Assembly: GCA_036362985.1 (NCBI GenBank)
Contig: JAYGXS010000002.1
Span: forward strand, 92,720,469-92,784,468
DNA from: Ligula intestinalis
Taxonomy: Eukaryota; Platyhelminthes; Cestoda; Diphyllobothriidea; Diphyllobothriidae
DNA length: 64,000 nt
Direction: 5' to 3'
The notes beneath the pieces were generated by a model. The model had not been told where the DNA came from. It did no database searches and saw nothing but the letters and a program-made list of their open reading frames with translations. The translations under genes were made by a program, and so were the position numbers. Below, one piece after another: positions 12,701 to 22,629 of this stretch (within the stretch, counting starts at the first letter, position 1; each line of letters starts with the position of its first letter).

Positions 12701-13300
12701 CGGTATGTACGCCGGGAATTTGGTAGATAACGTCGATTTATATAATCTACATATATGATTCTAAACATATGCACAATTTGCCAGAATCTATTTTCGCATG
12801 GGGTTTTCAAAGGCTCTGCCTATCTGCCTTATAGATACTGTACTATAATGAAGTATCTTAATAAGCTGTAACAGTATTAACTGCCATTGCGGGAGCATAA
12901 CCGTGGTGGAACCCATGGTATATGTTTAAGGGAATAATTTAAAAAATTACTAAGTGTATAACATGAAGCTAAATGACTGGGACATGAATTTTTAGGATTG
13001 GACCCGATAGTGGATTTTTCGCTACCACTTCGGATGCGTTAAATGGCAAACGGTGGTTAGTCTCCTTGAAATTAGTTCATATTGTATCGCCACTTGTGTT
13101 TTTTGTAGATGATTGACGAGTTTTCAATATTTCGTTGTTTTATTGCTTAAGTCATGGAGCTAGAGAGGGCTTGATTTTTTAATGAAGACATGTTGGTCTC
13201 GCTACACGTCGGTACAGGACCTCAATGCATACTGTCAATCTCAAAGCCCAATCTCAGTCCTAAGCCTGAGTCATTTCGATGAGTGCCACCACCCGAGAGC
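9791..13300. other. Largely unrecognised sequence
   Basis: The 107-codon minus frame at 10164-10487 has no recognisable domain and may be part of a dispersed repeat. A short direct repeat (tattgacaaacaatgagtag) occurs near 11707 and 11891. A lone 27 bp sequence like a mariner-type terminal repeat (tacagggtgttccaaaagta) starts at 12444, with no partner found nearby. I see no gene. Confidence 0.4.
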
Positions 13301-13309
13301 TTTGAGTAC

Positions 13310-13360
13310 TTCCGGGCTGGAGACCAGCGGCTCAGTGGTAGAGCACTTGGCTGCCAAGTG
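13310..13360 (+). repeat. tRNA-like head fragment
   Basis: The stretch ggctcagtggtagagcactt followed by ggctgccaagtg resembles the A-box half and anticodon arm of a tRNA-Gly(GCC). No B box or acceptor stem follows, so it is a SINE head or tRNA fragment and not a gene. Confidence 0.45.
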
Positions 13361-14020
13361 TTACCAAGCTATTATTAAATGTCAGGTGTTGTCGTCGCTG
13401 TCTGTGGAAACTGGTGTCATCCAAGACCATAAAATTAACCGGTAGCAAACGGTCGGGGGACGTCTCCTACGGTTTGCCGAGGCCGCTGTAATACGCAGAG
13501 GAAGACCAGAACTCCGTAAGCAGCTGGATCATGTGATCAACCTCGCATTGCCATGGTAACGATCGATCACCCCAGTCCCTCTCACGCCTTCTTCCTCGCT
13601 CCCCACCCCCCCCACTATGATCGACTGCTGCTCTGTTATTTTCCCCCCCTTTAACTACAATTCACAGATTTTCACTGTTACCTGAATCGCCTTGCTGTGA
13701 TAATTACCTGCCCCTCCTCTACCCCTCACTATGCACCCACATTTTGACTTATGTTTCCCACACTATTTACCTATTAAGTATCACCCCTCTAATTGGGCAG
13801 TTAATTTACTATATTAACAGGCAATGACTGTTGGCAGATGAATTAGAGGTTACAAATTGTATGACGTCAATACATTCTGCTCAATTTGTGATCTTCGCCT
13901 TGTTCAAATTTCTTCCGGGAAAACAATGTTTCAATCGGAATGTTACCCTTCGAGAGCAGAGCTTAATTGGTCTGATTGCATCTGCTTGTAAATATTCTGA
14001 TTGCCTTGAATAGCCCACAC
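13361..14020. other. C-rich and pyrimidine-rich spacer
   Basis: It contains runs such as ccaccccccccac near 13600 and ttttccccccc near 13640. I see no gene. Confidence 0.4.
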
Positions 14021-14029
14021 TAAGAACGC

Positions 14030-14130
14030 TAAAAGACCTCTGCTTTTATGCTCTTTTTGTTATGTTCTTCCTGGGGGACACAAACGAGGCGTACTTGGAC
14101 GGTGACATCTCGGCTTTTGGCTAAAATTAC
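14030..14130 (+). repeat. Dispersed repeat, copy 1 of 3
   Basis: Blocks ctgcttttatgctctt, ttcttcctggggga, gtacttggacggtgacat are shared with 25.34-25.45 kb and, more weakly, with 42.56-42.66 kb. At 42.6 kb the block lies beside a SINE, so it may be part of a longer SINE or composite unit. Confidence 0.5.
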
Positions 14131-14409
14131 AACATCTCTCTCTTTCGCAAGGGAAAAATAGACTATTTTCCTTGTGTTATTGTTACATAACTTCTCGTTT
14201 CGGCAGCAGTAGTTTGTGTAGTGCACCTCATTAATCCCTAGTCACAGCAGTTTGTCCTACGAAAACAGTGGTTATAAGGTTTTATGGGTGGAGAATTAGG
14301 ATAGGCAGAGGAATATACTTTAATAACTGCTATACGCATTTTCATTTTATTGTATTTAGAAATCTCGTTGATTTATATCTGTATGCTTTCCTAATCTGTA
14401 TCATCGAGT

Positions 14410-14700
14410 AACGTATTGCAGAAAAACCCGATTATGAAATTGCAGGTTTCTTGAAATTTCTGAAAAACAGAAATGATGATTGGGGGGTCATCTACTTCGA
14501 CTTGCCTGAGGTCCAGCTTTCTGTTCTGGAGTTAGATTAATATAGTCCACGCGGGAAACAAATTCAACTTCATTTTTTTCACTTTACACTTGCTTCTAAA
14601 AATTTCCTTCCCTGTCTATCCTATATCCCTGCCTCCAAAGACCCTATAACCGCCGTTTTCGTTAAACAAAATGCTGGGACAAGGGGTGTATAGGGTGCAC
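14410..14700 (+). repeat. Dispersed repeat shared with 22.26-22.62 kb
   Basis: Both copies contain, in order, caggtttcttgaaattt-like, ctgaaa...gatgat/gtgggg, tatagtcc, ttttttcactttacactt, cttctaaaaatttcctt and a closing tgggac...ggt.tat.ggg block. An inverted part-copy (agtataguccgcg-type region and the A/T-rich tail) lies at 39.89-40.15 kb. No coding frame is evident. The element class is unknown. Confidence 0.65.
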
Positions 14701-14944
14701 TACATAAATTTCGTTTGCCTTCTTAGTCTGCCGCAATCATCGTGTTCTTACTCAGTATTCGGGCAATAGTCTTGTTTAACCCAATAACAGTACCCTCACG
14801 ATGACCGGCTGGTTCTTTGCAGAGCCAGCGTCGTCGGCAGTGGATGGTCAAATATGAGCATTCATAAAATCGGCAAGCGGGATTTGTAGGATTCGTGGGG
14901 AGAAATGAAATACGACCTTGTTTGAATTGGTGGGCGCGGGCAGT

Positions 14945-15028
14945 TCAAGAGAGACCAGGGATGATGCAGGTGGTGCGGTGTATATTGGTTGTCTCTTCCC
15001 TGGTGGCGGTCTCCAGCCCCAACCTCCC
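14945..15028 (-). CDS. Doubtful last exon of the minus-strand scaffold gene
   Basis: A good acceptor (ctttctacag) ends at 15029. Read in phase 0, as all resolved internal junctions of the gene are, it gives 27 residues starting GRLGLETATR and a TGA stop at 14945-14947. However, the two other frames are also open here. One of them reads as a proline-rich segment (RPPPGKRQPIYTAPP), so the true frame is not settled. An aataaa-type signal on the minus strand lies some 600 bp downstream near 14347. I list it only as the best candidate for the gene's end. It may instead be non-coding, or the gene may continue further. Confidence 0.25.
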   Translation of the reverse strand, partial: GRLGLETATREETTNIHRTTCIIPGLS

Positions 15029-15340
15029 CTGTAGAAAGTTATGAGTAACAGTTGCCCTTCCTGCGAGGGCCCCACAGAGTATTCCCTTCCTTCGGTGGTA
15101 ACCTCCAGCTCCACCTTCTCTGGACTGTCATGGTACTGCTTGTGTAGGATTGTTATTCAATCTTTGACTCTTTTCTACATCCTTAATAAACCTTTGCGCC
15201 GTATGGAATATACCAGCTCTTCAACTTGACAGATAACAATTACAGGTGACAAGACTCCTAGTGAATTTTAGCGTGTGGATACAACAAACAGACAAACAAC
15301 GGAGTACCGGCCCTAATCAGAAGGAAGCTACGCTATACTA

Positions 15341-16555
15341 CAGGGTGCCCCACAAAAAACCCCTAAGTTTGTGATTGTTACGGCTGCCGGACCGCCCATG
15401 CCGTCACGATCGATGGCGGAGAAAACAGAACACCTGGGCTACATCCGAAGTGAAGCCGCCCCCGTTGGTTGCACCCGCATTCATGTCGCCCACGCCATGT
15501 TCCGCTCAGTGGTGAGGAGCACCCACACAACGTGGGTGGTGGTCGCAGAGTAGAAGGTTCTAAAATGCCCACCTGCGCGCCATATGCCAGGAATATTCTG
15601 GAAAGACGTGTAGACCCATGCAACAGCTAAGCAATTTCCAGCGCGAGGTCATCGTCCTATTCCGGAAAGAACATCAAACATGGAGTTTGCAGAAATGTCG
15701 GAACATTTTGCCTAAATTTTTTGGTGCCATTACAACTGACCAGTTTAGAGGTGTCGCGGCTGCATTCAAACAAGGTGGATCACCTGTAGCAAAGGTGCGT
15801 AAGCCTGGTAGTGGCACTTCTTGCAGGCACGATTCCCCAGCAAGGCGAGCAGTCTTGGAACTTGCCGTTACTCCACCAGATCATCACAGAAGACATTCAA
15901 GTCAACAAGAAATTTGATAAGAACTGGGATTGTCAAAAGGGTATGTGCACAGAACAATTGCAAAATCCAATTTAAAATGTTTCCGACGTATTGAATGCCA
16001 TGTTTTAACTGAAGCACACCAGCAAGCTCGAAAGACAAAGTGTGATGCCATGCAGATGTTTACAGATATTGATTAGGTAATGCAGGGAGAACCCTGGACG
16101 TGGCAGCAAGATGGTGCAAAGCCACACGCTGCCAATGACATTGTCGCCTGGCTCCGAGTTAACACTCCAGATTTCATCACACCCCAGCAATGGCCATCCA
16201 AGAGCCCTGACCTGAATGTAATGGACTTTCGCATTTGGAGTGTACTCTTACAGGAGGTTCAGAGACGAAGAATAGGAATAACTGATATTGAGTCAATAAA
16301 ACATGTGTTGATGGACACATGGAACAACATCCCTCTTGATGTCATTCGTCGAGCAGCTCAGAGCTGGATGGATCGCTTACGTCGCTGTTCTGCAGTTAAT
16401 GGACAGCATTTTGAGCGGTATCTGTAACTTGTTATTAGGTAACAGTTTGTTAATTACACAATCAAGTTGTTAGTTATAATTGTAATCAATAATTTTTATT
16501 TTTATAACAGTATAAACATTATCACAAATTTAGGGGTTTTTCGTGGGGCACCCTG
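15341..16555 (+). mobile_element. Mariner-type DNA transposon, internally deleted
   Basis: Terminal inverted repeats of about 36 bp (cagggtgccccacaaaaaac at the left; its near-perfect complement at the right) bound a 1,215 bp element. TA is present on each side (15339-15340 and 16556-16557), as in all Tc1/mariner insertions. It carries both ends of a transposase but lacks its middle. It sits in the intron or 3' region just beyond exon 16794-17048 and in the opposite orientation to that gene. Confidence 0.9.
15618..16427 (+). pseudogene. Mariner-type transposase remnant (DD37D spacing)
   Basis: The N-terminal part (15618-15917) reads as a helix-turn-helix region (FQREVIVLFRKEHQ, QFRGVAAAFKQGGSP). 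A frame-shifted middle (about 15920-16075) ends in CDAMQMFTDID. The C-terminal part (16080-16427) contains the second and third catalytic acidic residues, in WQQDGAKPHAAND and SPDLNVMDFRIW. The number of residues between the two aspartates is 37, which matches the DD37D (maT) group of the Tc1/mariner superfamily. The region with the first catalytic aspartate is missing, so roughly 100-150 codons were deleted. It cannot encode an active enzyme. It could be mobilised in trans because both terminal repeats remain. Confidence 0.8.
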
Positions 16556-16793
16556 TAGAAGCCCAGTGCGCCCGGCTATTACAGAATTATCGAACTAATT
16601 GGCCCATATTTCGTTCAACTGAAATAATGGATGTGATTCCGTTTCGCAGTAATAGCCTCTTACTCATGAAGGAGGTTATTGTTGCTGGTAATTCGCCCTC
16701 CTTGACCCCAAAAGGAAGGCAGTGGCTGTAGCTAGTATATAAAGTGTTACTAAATGAAAAAAGGATTGAAGGAAGTCTGTCAGTGTGACTTAC

Positions 16794-17048
16794 GGAGGAC
16801 ATATGAAATGAAGGAGGTGTGGAGGACTGATGACCGTTTACATAGTCACCTCGTCGTACTTGAAATTGTTTTGCGGCACTAGGCGGCAGCACATCATAGT
16901 TGCCGTTGTAATTTGAGTGCATTGAGTCCTCGAAGATTTTGTAGTTCTTTGGTTGATATGGTTCCACAGGCGGTGACTGGAACTGATCAATCCGCGTCCT
17001 CACCGGCGAATGGTCTCGCAACCCTCTTAAAACTTCATCTGTTTCGCT
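16794..17048 (-). CDS. Exon 7 of the minus-strand scaffold gene
   Basis: The acceptor aacacttttttcag ends at 17049 and the donor is GTAAGT at 16788-16793. The exon is 255 nt, phase 0 at both ends, 85 residues. It reads SETDEVLRGLRDHSPVRTRI at the start, then QSPPVEPYQP, a tyrosine-rich patch (YKIFEDSMHSNYNGNYD) and ends SSTPPSFHMSS. SP and PP motifs suggest a disordered, phosphorylatable linker rather than a folded domain. The open frame continues past the donor to 16587, but that tail looks non-coding. The function is unknown. Exon status is inferred from frame, splice sites and phase agreement with its neighbours. Confidence 0.65.
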
Positions 17049-17140
17049 CTGAAAAAAGTGTTAAATATTGACTTCGTAGGGTGTGAGCGAGCCCATCTAG
17101 CAAAATGACGGGTGTTTTTGAATAAGAGAGGTCAAATTTA

Positions 17141-18240
17141 GGATGGCCCAACACGCGAGTCATAACTTGGGCCGTCCTGAGGATAAGAGAACATGCAGAA
17201 TGGGCAAAGAGAGCGACATTCAAAGGTGGACACCCCGTGAGGACGCAAAGGAGTTATGCACTCGCGAGACCGCCGCCGACCGGGTTTTTGTCATTCTGAG
17301 GTCACACCTGGCCAGTGGCAAAGCGCGCGCATGCCAAGTGTCACACTGACGTCGGCGCACGATGGCTTCTAGCACAGAGGGGCAAAGAGAGAACAAAGAC
17401 GGTTTGCCCTTAAGTGACAAGGCCGTGAGCAGAACGACACTTTGCTGCTAGGACACGACACACTGTTGCAGAGACGCGCTACCGATGACCCGAGTCTCTG
17501 CTGTTGGAGACACAGGGCTCTGTTGCTCTAGACGAAAGACTGCTACCGAGGTGAGATCGACGACAGAACACACGTTACTGACGGAGAAAAAGGACCAAGC
17601 CGCCGGACATGCCGAAGACAGAGCGCATTTAAAAGCAGAAATAGTGACAGTTAATCAATAACTGCTATCCTGTTTTGCCTTCTCTTTCTAACACGTAACT
17701 TGGGGACATAATCGGTGTTGACACAGGAACACACAAAGCTATAACAGTCAGTATACTGCCACTTAGGCATAGAACGGGTTAAGCAGGTCGGTTTCGACGA
17801 TGTCCAACGCGAGCCTCAGCAGATTGAAGCAGCGCAGCGACTGTGGCTGGAGTACAGTAAAAGTAGGCTCTGACCACTCCCACTTTAGACCCGGTATCAA
17901 GACAAATGTCAAGAAGACCGGAAATGGGGGAGGGCACAGGCGGCTGGCGCGATAAATGCACAACATGCGTACCAACAGCACATTCAACTAGGTGGGCTCT
18001 CATTTGGGAGTGCCATGAAGGTCACATTTAGAAGGAGGCATTGTACCTGACTCTCAGCCCACAGTTAGTTACTCCACACAACACACACTGGACTGACTGT
18101 GGTGTCGAAGTTAACCCATCAGTTGGCAATCTTTTAAGTCATGGCGTTAAGCGCACCGCGATAGCTTCAAGCACATCAGGTTGTTTAAAGTGAGGAACAA
18201 AGTGCCTGAGCAGGTCCACAGCAAACAAACTCAACGTTAA
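17141..18240 (-). repeat. PLE-tail repeat R, copy 1, filling an intron
   Basis: This ~1.1 kb unit is a direct copy of 18847-19905. Shared blocks are gatggcc...acgcgagt, ctgctatcctgtt, aacacacaaagctataacag and cagttggcaa. The high-coordinate end on the minus strand reads HFKQPDVLEAIAV, matching the end of the PLE frame at 28.57 kb (HLKQSDALEAITV). It is therefore the 3' tail of a PLE family. It occupies nearly all of the 1,219 bp intron between exons 6 and 7. Confidence 0.7.
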
Positions 18241-18267
18241 TCTTGCTAAGCAGCAGCAGAAACGCAC

Positions 18268-18537
18268 CATTGGGATTTTGTTAGGTGATGGTACGTCCGG
18301 AGCTGGAGATGGCGGTGAAGGCACAATCATCTGCAAATCATCCGAATCCGATTCGACCTCCCGAATTGCTTCCATATGCGGCGGAATTGCCGCGGGCCAA
18401 CCATTCTTGAACTGAAGCAGCTGCATGTACTCATCCACAAGTTGCTGATTCTTCTCTACTGTGCTTCCGATGCTCGGCTTCAGTGTGTCGGCAAGTGGTG
18501 GTTCCGTCCTATCCTGTCCCTGACGAATCGTCGTTGC
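18268..18537 (-). CDS. Exon 6 of the minus-strand scaffold gene
   Basis: A pyrimidine-rich acceptor (tatcccctctgaag) ends at 18538 and the donor is GTGCGT at 18262-18267. It is 270 nt, phase 0 at both ends, 90 residues. The first half has a short helical stretch (STVEKNQQLVDEYMQLLQF). The second half is acidic then proline/serine-rich (REVESDSDD, VPSPPSPAPDVPSP). A second possible acceptor lies 18 nt inside (cgtcag), also in phase 0. Both flanks are copies of repeat R in the same orientation, one of them about 30 bp from the donor. No known domain is recognised. Confidence 0.65.
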
Positions 18538-18711
18538 CTTCAGAGGGGATAGGTAAAGAAGAAAAAGAGGATGAATAAAAATAGTCAGCAAGTAGTATGA
18601 ATATTCTAGGCAGTTAGATTTGGATAAGATGGCAAACTGTCCATCGATACTCACAGACCCGATTGTAAACATCTCGACGATTTCGGTGAAGTTCAAACCG
18701 CCGACAGCAAG

Positions 18712-18746
18712 GAAAAGACGACGAAAAGCCGACGAAAAGCCGACGA
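18712..18746 (+). repeat. Short tandem repeat, 11-bp unit
   Basis: About three units of gacgaaaagcc follow each other just upstream (minus sense) of exon 6. Confidence 0.7.
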
Positions 18747-18846
18747 TCTAATCATCTGAGCGAAGGAACCCCACCGGGAGCCGTATGTTTAATCACAGTT
18801 GGGTCAAGTTACCTATCTAGTCTACTTTAACATATGGAACCTGTTG

Positions 18847-19905
18847 GGATGGCCTGGACGCGAGTTATCACTCGGGTAATCCTGAGAGTACCAGAACAAA
18901 GGGACCATACTGGCGACCGGTTCATGCAGTTACGAGCGACCTGCAAAGGGCGGACATTAGGTCAGGACAAAGGGGGCACGCGCAACCGAGACTGCTCCTC
19001 GGCCAGTTTTTTGCTATCGGGAGGTCACGCGGAGGACACGATGACTGAAGCATGACGGCAGCCTGTAGAGACCACTCGTAGAGAGCCAATAGGAAACAAT
19101 GACTACTTGCCCTTCGATATGCTGCCCCTGCTGAAGGCGCGAAACTTTTGCTGGAGACGTGCTACCGAAGAGCCGATATTCTGCTGCTAGCGACCCAGGA
19201 CACGGCTGCTAGAGACACGGAACGCTGCTGGCCAGGACGATGACAGAACACAAACTGCTGGACACACAGGAAACAGAGTTGATTTATCAGTAGAACTAAC
19301 AGTCAAGTACTATCTGCTATCCTGTTCTGCCTTCTCTCTCGAGCACGTAACTGGGGGACATAACCAGTTTTGACACAGAAACGCACAAGGTTATAACAGA
19401 ACCCACCAATTCTGGTACCATAAGCTTACTGCCCAAGCAGGAGTGCATAAGTAATACATCTAGAATCTGGCAACGCGGTGAATCCTGCGGGATTATAGTG
19501 TAAGTAGACTTGCGGGGAAGCTACCCCAGACTCTCACGACTCCCACTTGATGTTAAGACAAAGTCCAGAAGACTGGAAGTGGGGGAAAGCGCAGGTAAAG
19601 TGCGCGGAACTCACTCCAAGACGTGTCATAACATCACCAACTTGCTAGGAAGGTTCCCGCGAGCGTGAAAGCGCCATAAAGGCCACATTAAGAACAGATC
19701 CATTGCAGGCTGACTCTCAGCCCGCCGTAAGCCACTGCCCACAACAAGACACACATACTGGACCGACTGCGGTGTCCTAGCTGTCCCGTCAGTTGGCAAC
19801 CCTTTAAGCCACGGCTTTTAGCGCACCATGATAGCCTCAAGCGCAGAAAGTTGTTTCTGATGAGGAAAGAACTGCGCTGAGAGTCGACCTTATTCTCTTT
19901 CCCTC
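18847..19905 (-). repeat. PLE-tail repeat R, copy 2
   Basis: Same orientation and block order as the copy at 17141-18240. The divergence is visible throughout, with small indels, so the duplication is not recent or both copies are old insertions. It lies in the intron upstream of exon 6. Confidence 0.7.
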
Positions 19906-19969
19906 CGCCATCAGACACACATATTAAATAAGGGATTTTGGCCGAGTTGAATAAATTATTTGACCTTTT

Positions 19970-20720
19970 TTATTTGAAGAATATGTGCTTTTGGATAAAG
20001 AAGTTACTCTAATGAGTGGATTTTCGAGTTTTGCGCCCCAACTCGTCTTCAGACTAACAAGAAAAGTGCAATAAACAACTAAAATTTCAAAACTGCCCAA
20101 AAAATTAATAGCCATATAGTGTGAGAATTGATTGGTGGGTGTAGCCTCAGTTAGTGTCTGTCGAGCGGCCTCTGTTTTTTCCCATCTTTTTTGACGTGTT
20201 TATAAATACCATCCAACTCGACGTGCCGGTTGTTATGATACTGTATATTACGGCCAAACTGGAAGATCCATCTCCACACGCATCCACGAGCACCAATTGG
20301 CCGTGAAGAGATGTGACCCTTTGTTCGAAGTGGCTACGGATTGCTTTGACACAGAACACACATTTGCACGGGATAAAACACGCATCGACGGAGTTTACCC
20401 CTCCAACAATGTCTGAGAATTCCTCTAAGCCATGCATTCCGATGATTCATGCGTCAACCGGCGCGTCTAGTTGGATGGTATTTATAAACACGTCAAGAAA
20501 GATTGAAAAAACAGAGGCCCCTCGACAGTCACTAACTGAGGCTACACCCACTAATCACTTCTCACCCTATATAACTATTGATTTTTTGGGCAGTTATGAA
20601 CTTTTAGTTGTATATTGCACTTTTCTTGTTAGTCCGAAAAGGAGTTGGGGCACCAAACTCGTAAATTCACTCATTAAAGTTACTTTTTTATCCCAAAGAA
20701 CATCTTCATCAAATTAAAAT
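19970..20720. mobile_element. PLE 3' end inside a ~250 bp inverted repeat
   Basis: Arms at about 19970-20223 and 20460-20720 are inverted copies of each other. Shared protein-level strings are FLGS.E.LVVYCTFLVS and WMVFINTS. The 235 bp between them reads on plus as a GIY-YIG endonuclease C-terminal half: YYGQTGRSISTRIHEHQLAV, VATDCFDTEHTF, and a conserved end similar to INRHVELDGIYK split by stops. PLEs are known to be flanked by repeats, often partly inverted. Frames are broken and it is inactive. Confidence 0.7.
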
Positions 20721-20940
20721 TTATTGGAATGCGTGTGTTTCATTTTATACGACTATATGACTTTCTTTTGAAAAACCCGTTGCCCCAGCGGAATTCAAAA
20801 ACACAGCAGCGCACGGAGGCTGCAGTACGGACAGAGTTACCTGTATGGAGGCTTTCTCTCATATATAGAAGTGCTCGTTACAGGGGTCTGATTCGGTTTC
20901 ATGTTCCTCTCTCTCCAAGGCACCGCGCTCCACTTCGTAC

Positions 20941-20995
20941 GCATCAGAGAAAGCCTTTGCCGGAGGCTAATGCTCTACCGCTGAGTTACAAACGC
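20941..20995 (-). mobile_element. tRNA-Ala-like SINE head
   Basis: On the minus strand gcgtttgtaactcagcggta, gagcattagcctccggcaaa and ggctttctctgatgcg form an acceptor stem, D arm and anticodon arm. The anticodon is GGC but with C at position 33, which is atypical for a working tRNA. The 3' half is lost. Confidence 0.55.
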
Positions 20996-21189
20996 ACGCT
21001 TCACGCCATGAGTTTGATCACACTTTGATCGATATTACCCGCTCAACTTTTCACTCGTGTGGAATCCACCAGTACGGGACAGCAAGTTGACTGCCCAAGC
21101 AGGATTTCCTGAGCAATCATCTGGAATCCACCCGAATGACTACTAGGCTGACTTAATTATTAAGTTGGCTTGGTAGATTTGCCAAATTT

Positions 21190-21400
21190 GAGTTGACCCA
21201 AGTGTGAAAAACTCTAGGCGTTTGGCGGGATTTGAACCCACGCATCAGAGAAAGCCTTTGCCGGAGGCAAATTCTCTAGCGCGTTTGTAGCTTAGCGGTA
21301 GAGCATTAGCCTCCGGCAAAGGCTTCTTCTGATGCACGGGTTCAAATCCTGCCAAACGTTTAGAGTTTTTTACACTTGGGGCAACTCAGACGACCTTCTG
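21190..21400. mobile_element. Palindromic pair of tRNA-like SINEs
   Basis: A minus copy (21219-21280) abuts a plus copy (21281-21359). Each has the tRNA-Ala-like head with cgtttg/caaacg acceptor stem, AGCCT/AGGCT anticodon stem and B box gggttcaaat. The similarity continues outward symmetrically (actctaggcg on the left, aacgtttagagt on the right, then tgaaaa / tttttaca and gggtcaactc-type ends), forming a ~210 bp palindrome. U33 is C and the T stem has a mismatch, so these are not functional tRNA genes. Confidence 0.65.
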
Positions 21401-21444
21401 TTAAAGTATAAGGAGCGCGAACATAAACTCCAATCCAAACCATT

Positions 21445-21530
21445 ATTGTAACCCTAATCTTAACCCTTACTCTTGCATTGCCCTAAATCGAATCCTAATA
21501 CTAACCTTAATTATAACTGTAACTCTTAAC
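21445..21530 (+). repeat. Degenerate TAACCC-like tract
   Basis: The sequence alternates aacccta, aaccctta, ccctaaat, cctaatacta and accttaa over about 80 bp. This resembles a decayed array of the flatworm telomere unit (TTAGGG on the other strand), but no two perfect adjacent units remain. Confidence 0.35.
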
Positions 21531-21879
21531 GCACATTCCCTGGGCAAGTCCTGTTCCGTTATTCTATCCTGCAGAGCTGTATAGCAGAAATCTTCCAGCA
21601 TGAGGCAGTCAATACTGTCAGACTCTTCTTCAATAGTTCTTGAACACAAGTAGGTGGCTTTACAGGAAGAGGCCAGATTATGTGAAGTCATTTCAGAAAT
21701 TAGCCGGTGTGGGCAGTTTGGAGGACTCAAAAGTAATACAAAATACCGACTGTACTGCATAAGTTCCAATAAAATGTGCTTAAAAATTGTCACCCATGTG
21801 TATTTTCCGTAAGGATTCCTTATAAACAACACAATATTTTAGTATGCATACAGAACTACTTATTTCGCTGTTGTTTATC

Positions 21880-22080
21880 AGTTTATTATTTAGATTTATT
21901 AGATTTAGTTTCATTTTTTGGTGTAAGGTTAGTTTTAGCTATTTTAGTTGGATGATTTTAGTTTTAGTTTGTTTTAGTTTCACTTCAGCTTATTTTATTA
22001 TTTAGCTTTATTAGTTTCAGTTGAGGCTAGTTTTTAGTTGAGTTAGCTTAGCTTACCTTTATTAGGTTAGTTGCTTATTT
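21880..22080 (+). repeat. TTTTAGTT-rich degenerate tandem tract
   Basis: Repeated ttagttttag, ttattttatt and gttagcttag words over 200 bp. The complement of the same style of tract (taaaataaac) is found at 39.89-40.07 kb. In both places it adjoins the repeat with tatagtcc..gcg, so it is part of that dispersed element. Confidence 0.6.
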
Positions 22081-22254
22081 TATTTTCCTCACCCCGATAT
22101 GCCCACCCATATAACCCCTATTACCATCGATCCCGTATTACACACACCACATTTTCGCTTTTGTGGTATTGTTTATGAAGAATTCGTACAGTTTTTCTTT
22201 AAAAAAGGCCAACCTTTGCAGACAGCAGTACAGAGCGCACACGTTTTACCCAAC

Positions 22255-22625
22255 CCAGGTGTGAACCATTTTCCGAGTCCCAATTATCGAATCGTAGGTT
22301 TCTTGAAATTCCCGAAAAACTGAAATGGTGGGGAGGAGGTCGTCTACTTTAATATATCTTAGGTCCAACTTATCGTGGTAGATTTAGACTAGTATAGTCC
22401 GCGGCGCGAAGCACCGTGCACACCTTCAATTTACACGTGGAACAACTTACTCCCAACGGCCGCGGGAAACAACTTGAACTGCATTTTTTCACTTTACACT
22501 TACTTCTAAAAATTTCCTTTTCTGGCTATCCCATTTCCCCACCTCGCTGAACCTTATAATTACCGTTTTCTTAGGACAAAATTCTGGGACTAGAGGTATA
22601 TGAGGGGGACTAAATAAGCTACTTT
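22255..22625 (+). repeat. Dispersed repeat shared with 14.41-14.70 kb
   Basis: See the blocks listed for 14410-14700. This copy has an additional ~60 bp segment (around 22400-22460, cgaagcaccgtgcacacctt) that is absent there but present in the inverted part-copy near 40.09 kb. Confidence 0.6.
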
Positions 22626-22629
22626 TGCC

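Noticed and set aside
21281..21359. A tRNA-Ala(GGC) gene
   Set aside because: Acceptor and anticodon stems pair, but U33 is C, the T stem has a mismatch, and several decayed copies lie nearby in SINE context.
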